Positions 51,793 through 59,498 of a stretch of 64,000 nucleotides of DNA are shown here, piece after piece. Where the stretch lies: contig NC_019974.1 of assembly GCF_000328685.1 (NCBI RefSeq), positions 425,001 through 489,000 of the forward strand, read 5' to 3'. The notes beneath the pieces are model-generated. The model saw nothing but the letters and a program-made list of their open reading frames with translations, was not told the origin of the DNA and did not search any database. Numbering within the stretch: the first letter of the stretch is position 1; each line of letters opens with the position of its first letter. The stretch is from Natronococcus occultus SP4 (GTDB lineage Archaea; Halobacteriota; Halobacteria; Halobacteriales; Natrialbaceae). The position numbers and the translations under genes are program-made.

Positions 51793-52155
51793 CTACCGGT
51801 CGGTTCCGATCACAACCGGCTCGCGGATCTCGAGGGCGGTCTCGAACTCGTCCTCGCGGTCCGTTCGACGGCCGATACGCAGTAGTTGCTCCTCGTGGGC
51901 GCGCTCGACGGCCGAGAGATCGCGGTCGTCGATCCCCAACTCGTCGCCGAGCTCCGCCCAGTGGCCCGTCTCGACGGCGAACGCCTCGAGGTCGTCGTCC
52001 TCGTACAGCCGTTCGTACCGGCGACGGTAGCGCTCGCGCTCTTTCGCCAGCCGCTTCTGGACGATATCGACCAGATCGGGAAGCTGGGTGGGTGTGACGC
52101 TTGACTTCGCGGCGGCGAGCAACAGGATCTGTCCCTCGATTGGCTCCCCCGCCAT
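51793..52155 (-). CDS. Hypothetical helical protein
   Basis: A 120-residue acidic protein, MAGEPIEGQILLLAAAKSSV, followed by a charged helix IVQKRLAKERERYRRRYERLYEDDD and an end ALEIREPVVIGTDR. The start overlaps the stop of the next gene upstream (52155) by one base, so they are translationally coupled. The family is not recognised. Its basic-acidic helix suggests protein-protein contact. Confidence 0.65.
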   Translation of the reverse strand: MAGEPIEGQILLLAAAKSSVTPTQLPDLVDIVQKRLAKERERYRRRYERLYEDDDLEAFAVETGHWAELGDELGIDDRDLSAVERAHEEQLLRIGRRTDREDEFETALEIREPVVIGTDR

Positions 52156-52421
52156 CAGCCACCCGCGCGCATCGCCTTCTGGGCGAAGTCCTCGACCAGG
52201 CCGTCGAGCGCGTCGGGGTCGCCCTCGAAGACGACCGTCACCTCGGTCAGCGTCAACGACGGGCCGACGCCGACGGTCTCGGAGGAGATCGTCGCCGTCC
52301 AGTCCTCGCCCGCAACGGTCTCCTCGTCGACCCGCTCTCCGCCGAGGTTCGTCAGGTATCGTCTCGCGAGTCGCTCGGAGATGCCCCGGAAGGAGCGTTC
52401 GACCCGCGTTCGTTCTGCCAT
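52155..52421 (-). CDS. Hypothetical protein coupled to 51793-52155
   Basis: An 88-residue alpha/beta protein, MAERTRVERSFRGISERLAR, with VAGEDWTATISSETVGVGPSLTLTEVTVVFEGDPDALDGLVEDFAQKAMRAGG. The last part resembles a split ferredoxin-like fold. It overlaps the downstream gene by one base (TGATG). I do not recognise it beyond a conserved haloarchaeal protein. It lies 59 bases downstream of azlD, on the same strand. Confidence 0.65.
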   Translation of the reverse strand: MAERTRVERSFRGISERLARRYLTNLGGERVDEETVAGEDWTATISSETVGVGPSLTLTEVTVVFEGDPDALDGLVEDFAQKAMRAGG

Positions 52422-52480
52422 ACCTCCCGTTGGACCGCCGGGAAAATAAACCTCGTCGGTCAGACGGACAGGAGTCCGTC

Positions 52481-52804
52481 TCAGAGTAGCCCTCTGAGCA
52501 GGACGACCGAGACGACGCCGGTACACAGCGCAAGCAGGATGCTTTCGGTGCGCCACATCACGGCGACGACGAGGACACCGGCGCCCCACTCGGCGGGGCC
52601 GCCCGAGGCGAGCTCCGGTCCGAGGACGGCGATCACGATCGCGCCGGGCAACACCGAGAGGGCGGCCTCGAGGCGTTCGCTCGCCTCGATCCGGTTGAGC
52701 AGCCAGAGGCCGCCGGTCTTGGTGGCGTAGGTGACGACCGCCATCACGAGGATGACGCCGACGACGACTGGGTCGAGCGAGAGTGCGAGTGTGTCACCGA
52801 TCAT
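52481..52804 (-). CDS. azlD: AzlD-family branched-chain amino acid exporter small subunit
   Basis: A 107-residue membrane protein with three or four helices: SLDPVVVGVILVMAVVTYATKTGG, LPGAIVIAVLGPELASGG and WGAGVLVVAVMWRTESILLALCTGVVSVVLLRGLL. The VTYATK and LP.A..AVL motifs fit AzlD. Its start overlaps the azlC stop by 11 bases. AzlC and AzlD form the two-part branched-chain amino acid exporter BrnFE/AzlCD. Confidence 0.85.
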   Translation of the reverse strand: MIGDTLALSLDPVVVGVILVMAVVTYATKTGGLWLLNRIEASERLEAALSVLPGAIVIAVLGPELASGGPAEWGAGVLVVAVMWRTESILLALCTGVVSVVLLRGLL

Positions 52805-53582
52805 GGCGGATCACCTCCACGAGCGCGGCGGCGAACCCGCCAAGCAGGATGTACCACTGGCCCGGGAGCAGTTCCGCGGCGACGAGGGCGACGCCCAGCG
52901 AGGCCAGCCAGGGGACGAGCGTCGACTGCCCCTCCCAGAGCTCGGCTGCCAGCGCGAGGAACACGGCCGCGAGGACGAAGTCGAACCCGTACTGTGCGGG
53001 ATCGCCGATCGCCTCGCCCGCGACGGCGCCGACGATCGTCGAACCGACCCAGAAGGTCCAGATCGCGATCCCGCTGCCCAGCAGGAAGGCGCCGCGTCCG
53101 TTGCCCGACCGGAAGTCCCGCATCGTCAGCGCCCAGTTCTCGTCGGCCATGAAAAACAGGCTGCCGTAGGCCTTCCCGGGCGAGAGCCGCTTGAACCAGG
53201 GCTGGAGCGCCGCGCCCATCAGCGAGTACCGCAGGTTGATCGCGAACGTCGTGATCACGATCGCCGCGATCGGGATCGGATCGGCCCACAGCTCGACGGC
53301 GACGATCTGGGAGGCGCCGGCGACGACGACGGCGCTCATCAGCGTCGCCTCCGCGACGCTCAACCCGACCTGGCTCGCCAGCACGCCGAAGGCCACGCCG
53401 TAGCCGCCGACGCCGACGGCGACGGGCAGACAGGTCAGCAGCCCCTCGCGGATCCCCTCTCGACCGAAGGTCACCGGTTCGGTGCCGTCGGTCTGGCCGG
53501 TCGCTCCCTCGGGATCTTCGACGGCGTCGCCATCGCTGTCGCCGTCGCTCACGTTCGTCTCTGACTCGATCTCCATCACCAT
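52794..53582 (-). CDS. azlC: AzlC-family branched-chain amino acid exporter large subunit
   Basis: A 262-residue membrane protein with about seven helices. The core is FGREGIREGLLTCLPVAVGVGGYGVAFGVLASQVGLSVAEATLMSAVVVAGASQIVAVELW and ITTFAINLRYSLMGAALQPWFKRLSPGKAYGSLFFMADENWALT, typical of AzlC/BrnF. An acidic 40-residue N-terminal extension is present. GGAG upstream gives good spacing to ATG 53582; ATG 53576 is an alternative. The pair exports leucine, isoleucine, valine or related substrates in other organisms. Confidence 0.87.
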   Translation of the reverse strand: MVMEIESETNVSDGDSDGDAVEDPEGATGQTDGTEPVTFGREGIREGLLTCLPVAVGVGGYGVAFGVLASQVGLSVAEATLMSAVVVAGASQIVAVELWADPIPIAAIVITTFAINLRYSLMGAALQPWFKRLSPGKAYGSLFFMADENWALTMRDFRSGNGRGAFLLGSGIAIWTFWVGSTIVGAVAGEAIGDPAQYGFDFVLAAVFLALAAELWEGQSTLVPWLASLGVALVAAELLPGQWYILLGGFAAALVEVIRHDR

Positions 53583-53642
53583 CGGAGACTCCGGGAACGA
53601 TCTATAAGTCCCTCTCGAAACCGGTCCCGATCATCGCGTCGC

Positions 53643-53921
53643 TCAACCGCCCGCGACCGGCGGGAACACCGACAGCGTGTCGCCGTCCTCGAGGATCGTG
53701 TCGGGGCCCTCCATGTGGACGACGTCGCGACCGTTTTTCAGCACGCTCAGCTGGGCTCGGATCGCTCCGTCCTCGAGCAGCTGGTCCTCGAGGTCGTCGT
53801 ACTCGGCCTCGAGTTCGCCCAGGACGTCCCCGACCGTCGCGCCGTCTTCGAACGAGGACGTCAGCTCCTTCTGCCCGACCGCCTCGCGAAAGGTGGCGAA
53901 GAACCGTAGATCGAGTTCCAT
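53643..53921 (-). CDS. MoaD/ubiquitin-like small archaeal modifier (SAMP-type) protein
   Basis: A 92-residue beta-grasp protein, MELDLRFFATFREAVGQKELTSSFEDGATVGDVLGELE, that ends VFPPVAGG. The C-terminal Gly-Gly is needed for adenylation and for thiocarboxylate or isopeptide formation. It could work as a SAMP-type protein tag, as MoaD in molybdopterin synthesis, or in both. The length and LSVLKNGRDVV...GDTLSVFPPVAGG match SAMP1/MoaD. It is co-directional with the gene at 53959, 37 bases away. Confidence 0.86.
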   Translation of the reverse strand: MELDLRFFATFREAVGQKELTSSFEDGATVGDVLGELEAEYDDLEDQLLEDGAIRAQLSVLKNGRDVVHMEGPDTILEDGDTLSVFPPVAGG

Positions 53922-53958
53922 ACCGCATGGTTGGAGGCCGACACCATAAGTCCGGCTC

Positions 53959-54306
53959 TCAGGCCGACGCCGTCGGCGAGGACCGGTAGGTGACCGAGTC
54001 GACGCCCGCGTCGGTCAACGCCGCGTCGATCGCCTCGGCGCCGCGCTCGCCCGCTTCGTCGGCGTCGTCGGCCTCGACGGTGACGACGACGTCGAACTCG
54101 ACCGCGATCGTGTACGGGTCGAACGGCGCGGTCGGATGCTCGCGGACCGCCGCATCCTCGATCGCCCAGTCGACGAGGACGTCCTCGGCCGCGAGCGATT
54201 CGAACGTTTCCTCGAGTTTCGCGACCGCGTCCTCGCGGGCGGTCGTATCGCTTCCTCCGTGTAGTGTCACGAGCGTCGTTCCCTCGCGCGAGACGGCGAA
54301 CTCCAT
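53959..54306 (-). CDS. Conserved haloarchaeal hypothetical protein
   Basis: A 115-residue acidic alpha/beta protein, MEFAVSREGTTLVTLHGGSD, with VLVDWAIEDAAVREHPTAPFDPYTIAVEFDVVVTVEADDADEAGERGAEAIDAALTDAGVDSVTYR. The pattern suggests two beta-alpha-beta units and possible dimerisation, but no family is named with confidence. It is 37 bases upstream of the SAMP-like gene on the same strand, so they may be co-transcribed. Confidence 0.65.
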   Translation of the reverse strand: MEFAVSREGTTLVTLHGGSDTTAREDAVAKLEETFESLAAEDVLVDWAIEDAAVREHPTAPFDPYTIAVEFDVVVTVEADDADEAGERGAEAIDAALTDAGVDSVTYRSSPTASA

Positions 54307-54401
54307 ACCCGTTCTAGCAAGTCACGGGATTTGAACGCTTGGGATGCGTTCGCGTACCGATCACGACCCTCACGGTGGCGACACCGTTCGTACCAGCGGT
54401 C

Positions 54402-54450
54402 GACCGTGCTGATAACGCCGGTTCGTGGGGAACGACCGGCGAGCACGGTC
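54402..54450. other. Long stem-loop in an intergenic region
   Basis: GACCGTGCT (54402-54410) and AGCACGGTC (54442-54450) pair perfectly. Inside, CGCCGGTTCG (54416-54425) pairs with CGACCGGCG (54433-54441) apart from one bulge. GATAA forms a one-sided internal loop and TGGGGAA is the end loop. It lies between the 3' end of the gene at 54523 and the start of 53959, both on the minus strand. It has no T tract, so it may be an RNA processing site or part of a noncoding RNA, not a simple terminator. Confidence 0.5.
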
Positions 54451-54522
54451 AGCTATCGGTCGAGGCGTTCGCTCGTCGATCAGCAACGCTTCGATCCGCG
54501 ATCGCGAGAACGTGACGCGCCC

Positions 54523-54909
54523 TCAGAGATCCTGGAGACGGATCCCGTCCTCGACCAGCCGCACGTTTCGCTCCTGTTCTAGGTGCTCGCCGAGCTCGTC
54601 GTGTTCGTACAGCTGGGCGACGACGTCGGCATACAGCGTCCGCCACGCGATCGCGTAGATCGGCGACTGTCCCCACGCCCGTAGCTCGGGCACCAGCTCG
54701 TCGTAGGTCTGGTAGCGTTCCTCGAAGCGGTCGACTGCCTCGAGGACGCGGCTCGCGGCCTCGCGTTCGTCCTCGGACTCCTCGAGAACGCGGTTGAGCT
54801 GTTGCTCCCAGCCACCGACGGCCTCTTGCATATCGGCCGCGGCGGCGTCGTCCTCTTCCGGCAGTCGGTCGAGCAGCGGTTCCGGCACGCCGAGTGAGAT
54901 CTCGTCCAT
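54523..54909 (-). CDS. Hypothetical acidic helical protein
   Basis: A 128-residue acidic protein, MDEISLGVPEPLLDRLPEEDDAAAADMQEAVGGWEQQLNRVLEESEDERE. It then has a helix-rich C terminus, RFEERYQTYDELVPELRAWGQSPIYAIAWRTLYADVVAQLYEHDELGEHLEQERNVRLVED. No known family is recognised. The ATG at 54909 is used. The gene stands alone, with a stem-loop downstream. Confidence 0.66.
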   Translation of the reverse strand: MDEISLGVPEPLLDRLPEEDDAAAADMQEAVGGWEQQLNRVLEESEDEREAASRVLEAVDRFEERYQTYDELVPELRAWGQSPIYAIAWRTLYADVVAQLYEHDELGEHLEQERNVRLVEDGIRLQDL

Positions 54910-55843
54910 GGGCGCCCGTACGAACGGGACCGGTATGAAACCACTAGCCGGGACCGTCGTCCTCGGCGCGCCGAACGTTCTCCCTTCGATTCGATATCGC
55001 GGTATATGATTTACCGCTCCGAACCCTCGCTACCGGGCGTCCTCTCCAAGCATGAGAGGACGGCGATTCGAGCGTGGAACGCGGCGCTCGATTCCGATCG
55101 TCGACGAGCCGAGACTATCGACCGGGACCTCGCCCGCAGCGATCGTATACACGCCACGTCCCATCGCGGCGAGCAACGGACCTGCTTCGAGGATCCCCGG
55201 TTCGTGTGCCAGGACGCTCGGAACGACGAACATCTGCGTGCCGAGCGGGGTAGCAACGTTCCGCAGCGGATCTGACCCACCCATCGGAGATGGTATCGGG
55301 ATCCAGCGGCTGACTCGGGGAGTATCCCTCTTCCGAGAACGGTTCTACATCCGCGTACTCCATCCGCGGTCGCCGCCCCGGTTCTCGATTCGTCGGCGCC
55401 CGCGTTCTCGAAGCTCCGAGCGTCGCCCCGGAGTTGTCTCTCCGTGATCGAAACCGGTGGGGCTGGATATCCCCTGAGGTACCGGTGGAGCAGGTTTCGG
55501 GTGACGAGTCGTGCTAGATGAGAGCCGGTCGGTCGATCCGCTCGATATATATCAGATACCACGATACCGAACTGCCACGATCCTGCTCTCACCGCGAGGA
55601 CGGTGCTCGGGTCGCCATCGAAACCGGAAAAGTCCGCCGCCCATGCAGCCCGCACGTATATCCGTCTCCGTCGACAACGGGAAAGGTAACCTTGTCTCCG
55701 AACAGCCGCGCCCGCTGCGGTTTCGCGGCGGGTTCCGCGACGCCGGACGCCGACCGGTATGGACCGTCGTGGTCCGCGTCGGGTCGCGTCGTCTACCCAC
55801 GAAACCGAAGCAGAGACCAGCCTCGAGGACGAATCGAACAGCA
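54910..55843. other. Large gene-poor region, probably decayed
   Basis: About 930 bases between the acidic hypothetical gene and the response regulator. Frames in all phases are Arg/Ser/Cys-rich, which is unlike haloarchaeal proteins. One minus-strand frame (55030-55284) has a more protein-like composition, and the overlapping frame above it (about 55250-55363) reads MEYADVEPFSEEGYSPSQPL, as if a single gene had been split by a frameshift. No tRNA, repeat array or CRISPR was seen. Confidence 0.5.
55030..55284 (-). CDS. Candidate orphan or broken gene
   Basis: A frame of 84 codons (MGGSDPLRNVATPLGTQMFV) with a natural composition, ALTHOUGH no domain is recognised: it continues VPSVLAHEPGILEAGPLLAAMGRGVYTIAAGEVPVDSLGSS. 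The same frame is open further upstream with a basic SRKRDTPRVSRWIPIPSP leader. Another frame begins MEYADVEPFSEEGYSPSQPLDPDTI just above, so a frameshift inside an older gene is possible. It has no close, obvious promoter. Confidence 0.3.
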   Translation of the reverse strand: MGGSDPLRNVATPLGTQMFVVPSVLAHEPGILEAGPLLAAMGRGVYTIAAGEVPVDSLGSSTIGIERRVPRSNRRPLMLGEDAR

Positions 55844-56308
55844 ATGAGCGAGGCAGGACAGCACACTCCCGAACCGGCCCAGCTGCTTCTGGTCGAGGAC
55901 AACCCGGGCGACGTCCGACTGACCCGAGAGGCGTTCAAGCAGGGTCGGATCGACAACGACCTCCATACTGTCTCGGACGGCAGCGATGCGCTGGATTTTC
56001 TCCGCCAGCGCGGCGAGTACGAGGACGCCCCGCGTCCCGATCTCGTCTTGCTCGATCTCAATCTCCCCCGCAAGGACGGCGAGGAAGTCCTCGCGGAACT
56101 CAAGGACGATCCGGAGCTGCAGTCGATCCCGGTGATCGTTCTGACGAGTTCCCGGGCCGAGGAGGATATCGCCAGATCCTACGAGCTACACGCGAACGCC
56201 TACCTGACGAAACCGGTCGACCCCGACGAGTTCATCGAGACGGTTCGGGCCTTCGAGAAGTTCTGGTTCTCCGTCGTTCGACTCCCGCCGGAGGATGACG
56301 ACCAATGA
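55844..56308 (+). CDS. Stand-alone response regulator (Rcp1-like)
   Basis: A 154-residue receiver domain, [22 protein letters not shown], with phosphoacceptor Asp71 in [14 protein letters not shown], the Thr/Ser [10 protein letters not shown] and the Lys of [12 protein letters not shown]. The [11 protein letters not shown] opening and size match Rcp1-type regulators that pair with phytochrome-like kinases. It has no output domain. Its stop overlaps the start of the next gene by 4 bases (ATGA), so the two are translated together. ATG 55844 is used, since upstream sequence is not receiver-like. Confidence 0.9.
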   Translation: MSEAGQHTPEPAQLLLVEDNPGDVRLTREAFKQGRIDNDLHTVSDGSDALDFLRQRGEYEDAPRPDLVLLDLNLPRKDGEEVLAELKDDPELQSIPVIVLTSSRAEEDIARSYELHANAYLTKPVDPDEFIETVRAFEKFWFSVVRLPPEDDDQ

Positions 56309-57990
56309 GCGACTCTGTTTCCAGGGCGGGCGACGACACCGACGTCGGCGGGACGCTCGAGCTTCTGTTGATCGAGGACAACCCCGGTGACGCCCGGCTG
56401 ATCCAGGAGATGCTCCGGGACGCGACCGAGCTCACTCAGCGGGTCAACCCAGACGAGTCGACGAATCAGGCACCGACGGTGATTCACGAGGACCGCCTCG
56501 AGGACGGCATCGAGACCCTGGAGTCCTCGCCACCGGACCTCGTCTTGCTCGATCTCAACCTCCCCGACAGCCGCGGGCTCGATACCCTCGAGTCGGTCTC
56601 GACGATCGCCAACGAGACGCCGATCGTCGTCTTCACCGGGGTCAGCGATCAGGAGGTCGGCGTTCAGGCGATTCAAAGCGGCGCCCAGGACTTCCTCGTC
56701 AAAGACGAGGTCACCGACGAGTTGCTGATTCGAACGATCCATCACGCGATCGAGCGGGCCCACCAGGAACGACAGCGCCGCCGCCAGCGCGAGCAGCTCG
56801 AGTCGCTCAACCGGCTCAACCGGATCGGTCACGACATCACCCACGCGGTGATCACGACCGAGACCCGCGCGGAGCTCGAACAGGAGGTCTGTGACCGACT
56901 CGTCGAGGACGACGGCTACCGATTCGCCTGGCTGGGCAGCGTCAACCCCGGCAGCGATCGGATCGAGCCGACGGCTGCGGCCGGCGCCGAAGACGGCTAC
57001 CTCGACGAGATCGAGGTCACGGCCGATCCGGAGGACGAACGGGGGCAGGGACCGTCCGGAACGGCGATCCGGACCGGGGAGGTACAGGTGGCCGACGACA
57101 CGCAGACCGACGAGACGTTTGGCCCCTGGAAAGAAGCTGCGAGCGATCGGGGGTACCGGTCGTCGATCGCGATCCCGATCGTCCACGAAGACCTCGTTTA
57201 CGGCGTGTTGAACGTCTACTCGGAGTCGGTCCGTTCGTTCACGGACGCCGAGGCGACGATCCTCTCGCGGATCGGCGACGTCATCGCCCACGCGATCACC
57301 GCGATCGAACGCAAGGACGCGCTGGTCAGCGACGCCGTCATCGAACTCGAGTTCCGCATCGAGGAGATGGCCCCCGAACTCATCGCCCTCTCCACGGAGG
57401 AATCGTGTACGATCCGGTTCGACCAGATGATCCACGGCGACGAGACGCTGCTGGTCTATGGCTCCGCGACGGATCTCGATCAGGAGACGTTCCTCGAGAC
57501 GATCGAGGAGACCGACGGGCTCGGCGACGCACGAGTTCTCTCGGCCCGAAAGGACTACTTCGAGTTCGAACTCGTCGCGCCGACCGCGGTCTCGCTGTTC
57601 GAAACGATCGCGACCCACGGCGGCCGCGTCGAGTCGGCGACGATCGAAGACGGCGAGTTCCGGTTCGTCGTCGAACTCCCCCGCGGCCGAGACACTCGCC
57701 AGATGATCGAACTGCTCAAGGAGCACCGTTCGGACGTCACCTACCTCGCACAGCGGACCACCGAACGGAGCGAACGCTCGGAGTCGGGCTCGGAGTCCGT
57801 CCTCGAGAGCGATCTCACGGAAAAACAGCGGGCCGCCCTCGAGACGGCCTACTTCGCGGGCTACTTCGACTGGCCCCGCGAGAGCACGGGCGAGGAGATC
57901 GCCGACCGCCTCGGAATCTCGCCGGCGACCTTCAACCAGCACCTGCGGACCTCCGAGCGGAAGTTCTTCGATTCTGTGCTTGGCGAGTAA
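56305..57990 (+). CDS. REC-GAF-Bat (HTH_10) regulator
   Basis: A 561-residue regulator. The receiver (about 18-145) opens [18 protein letters not shown] with Asp83 in [17 protein letters not shown] domain (about 175-340) follows, with [16 protein letters not shown] and [35 protein letters not shown]. The Bat-type core (about 345-480) and the C-terminal HTH_10 ([38 protein letters not shown]) complete it. It thus joins phosphorylation input, ligand sensing and DNA binding in one chain. It is coupled to the preceding receiver; no kinase is adjacent. It is similar in its C terminus to the LOV-Bat protein at 49616. Confidence 0.88.
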   Translation: MSDSVSRAGDDTDVGGTLELLLIEDNPGDARLIQEMLRDATELTQRVNPDESTNQAPTVIHEDRLEDGIETLESSPPDLVLLDLNLPDSRGLDTLESVSTIANETPIVVFTGVSDQEVGVQAIQSGAQDFLVKDEVTDELLIRTIHHAIERAHQERQRRRQREQLESLNRLNRIGHDITHAVITTETRAELEQEVCDRLVEDDGYRFAWLGSVNPGSDRIEPTAAAGAEDGYLDEIEVTADPEDERGQGPSGTAIRTGEVQVADDTQTDETFGPWKEAASDRGYRSSIAIPIVHEDLVYGVLNVYSESVRSFTDAEATILSRIGDVIAHAITAIERKDALVSDAVIELEFRIEEMAPELIALSTEESCTIRFDQMIHGDETLLVYGSATDLDQETFLETIEETDGLGDARVLSARKDYFEFELVAPTAVSLFETIATHGGRVESATIEDGEFRFVVELPRGRDTRQMIELLKEHRSDVTYLAQRTTERSERSESGSESVLESDLTEKQRAALETAYFAGYFDWPRESTGEEIADRLGISPATFNQHLRTSERKFFDSVLGE

Positions 57991-58033
57991 TCGGTCGATG
58001 GCCGGGCCGATCCCCCGCAGCCGAACACCTTCG

Positions 58034-58073
58034 TGACTTCTCCCACGACTAAAGTCGTGGGCTTCTTCGTGTA
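58034..58073 (-). mobile_element. Solitary IS200/IS605 (TnpB-type) right-end hairpin, second copy
   Basis: CCCACGACTAAAGTCGTGGG (58042-58061) is a perfect 8-bp stem. Read on the minus strand it is preceded by CGAAGAAG and followed by AGAAGTCAC, closely matching the element at 6801-6840 (GAGAAAG-hairpin-ATGAATCCGTCAC). Both end in TCAC after the hairpin. As with the first copy, no transposase or TnpB frame is present, so it is a solo remnant or a PATE-like element. Confidence 0.73.
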
Positions 58074-58119
58074 ATGCAACGGGGACAGTTATGCGGATCG
58101 AACCCTCATGGGAAGGTGA

Positions 58120-58154
58120 GTGTTACCATGAGAGCCCGTTACGGGGGTAAACAC
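58120..58154. other. Inverted repeat upstream of a small membrane protein gene
   Basis: GTGTTACC (58120-58127) and GGTAAACAC (58146-58154) pair with one bulged base around a small CCCG-TTA-CGGG inner hairpin. It ends 5 bases before the ATG at 58160. It may be part of the IS605-type remnant next to it, or a 5' leader structure. Confidence 0.4.
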
Positions 58155-58159
58155 CGACG

Positions 58160-58354
58160 ATGACCGGGACCGAACAGGCGTTCGGAGAGACGACGGCGCT
58201 GCTGGAGGCAGTTTGGCATTCGATGACGTCGGAGGCCTTTCCCGACCGAAGCGTCCGCGATACGCTTCTGGTTGCGTTCGTGTACGCGGCGGTGTTCCTG
58301 TCGCTTCCGTTCGCGATCGGGGCCGACCTGGCTAACCTGCTGGCTCACTGGTAA
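58160..58354 (+). CDS. Small single-helix membrane protein
   Basis: A 64-residue protein. A charged N terminus (MTGTEQAFGETTALLEAVWHS) is followed by one hydrophobic helix (about 37-60, TLLVAFVYAAVFLSLPFAIGADL). No family is recognised. It lies right after a structured IS605-type remnant, so it may be controlled by that DNA. It converges on the LLM oxidoreductase gene. Confidence 0.6.
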   Translation: MTGTEQAFGETTALLEAVWHSMTSEAFPDRSVRDTLLVAFVYAAVFLSLPFAIGADLANLLAHW

Positions 58355-58390
58355 CGAATCCTCGATCCGCCCCCACCGTCGTGAGCGTGG

Positions 58391-59419
58391 CTAGTTCGCT
58401 TCCAGGCCGACCGCCTCGGCGAGCAGTTCGTGCGAGCGGCACACGTCGTCGTGGTCCGCGATGAGGTTCTGGACGATTACGTCGTCGACGCCGACCCGAT
58501 CGGTGAGCTGTTCGAGCAGATCCTGCATCGTCTCCGGACTCCCCGAGATCGATCGGGGCCACTCCCCCTCCGGAAGCGGGGACGGCGTCGGCTCGGGGAC
58601 GCCGCCGAGCTCGTCGATCGCTTCCTCGACAGGTGGCATAGAGCCGACGACCCCCTGCTGCATCCGCTTGTAGGACGCCTCGGCGGTCGCCCGCAGTCGC
58701 GCCGCCTTCTCGTCGGTCTCGGCACAGACCGCGTTCACCGCGAGCATCCCCGACGGCTCGTCGGGGCCGGCGCCGAACGCGGAGGACTCGAAACTGTCCC
58801 GGTAGGTCTCGAAGGCCTGCTCGGCGAGCTGGGGCCTGATGAACGCGGCGAAGCAGTACTGAAGTCCGAGCTTGCCGGCGATCTTCGCGCTCGAGGGGCT
58901 CGAGCCGAGCACCCACAGCTCGGGCGCGTCCTCGGCCGAACGCGGGAGCCGGATATCGGCGTAGGGGTGGTCCTCCTCGAACCCGTCGTAGAGATGGCTC
59001 GCGGCGGCCTCGATCTTCTCGGCGTGGTCCTTGTCGGGGTTGCGCTTGCGCCGTTCGGTACCGAGCGCCCGGTCGACGGCGGGCATTCCCGTCGCCCGAC
59101 CCAGGCCGAGATCGACCCGACCGGGCGCCAGCGCGTCGAGCGAGCTGAACGTCTCGGCGACCTTGAACGGACTGTAGTGGTTCAACAGGACGGTTCCGGA
59201 GCCGACCCGGATCTCGTCAGTCTTCGCGGCGAGGTGGGCGATCAACACCTCGGGCGTTGTGCTGGCAATCGAGTCGGCCAGCCCGTGGTGTTCGGCCATC
59301 CAGTACCGGGAGTAGCCCAGCTCCTCGGCGAGGCGGGCGAGCTCCGTACTGTGTTCGTAGGCCTCGGTCGCACTCTCCCCGTCCCGTACCGGCGCGAGAT
59401 CGACGATCGAGAGATTCAC
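58391..59419 (-). CDS. LLM-class flavin/F420-dependent oxidoreductase
   Basis: A 342-residue bacterial-luciferase-like (LLM) protein, MNLSIVDLAPVRDGESATEAYEHSTELARLAEELGYSRYWMAEHHG, with TPEVLIAHLAAKTDEIRVGSGTVLLNHYSPFKVAETFSSLDALAPGRVDLGLGRATG and a WVLGSSPSSAKIAGKLGL block. LLM enzymes use FMN or F420 for redox reactions. F420 genes in this window make F420 a good guess, but the family alone does not decide. The start is GTG at 59419. The substrate is unknown. Confidence 0.85.
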   Translation of the reverse strand: MNLSIVDLAPVRDGESATEAYEHSTELARLAEELGYSRYWMAEHHGLADSIASTTPEVLIAHLAAKTDEIRVGSGTVLLNHYSPFKVAETFSSLDALAPGRVDLGLGRATGMPAVDRALGTERRKRNPDKDHAEKIEAAASHLYDGFEEDHPYADIRLPRSAEDAPELWVLGSSPSSAKIAGKLGLQYCFAAFIRPQLAEQAFETYRDSFESSAFGAGPDEPSGMLAVNAVCAETDEKAARLRATAEASYKRMQQGVVGSMPPVEEAIDELGGVPEPTPSPLPEGEWPRSISGSPETMQDLLEQLTDRVGVDDVIVQNLIADHDDVCRSHELLAEAVGLEAN

Positions 59420-59498
59420 GACGGACGGTCGGGGCCGCGGGCTGAATAACCGTTCGGTCGGCGGCGAAACGCCCTCGATCGGTGGCGCTTCCGTGACG

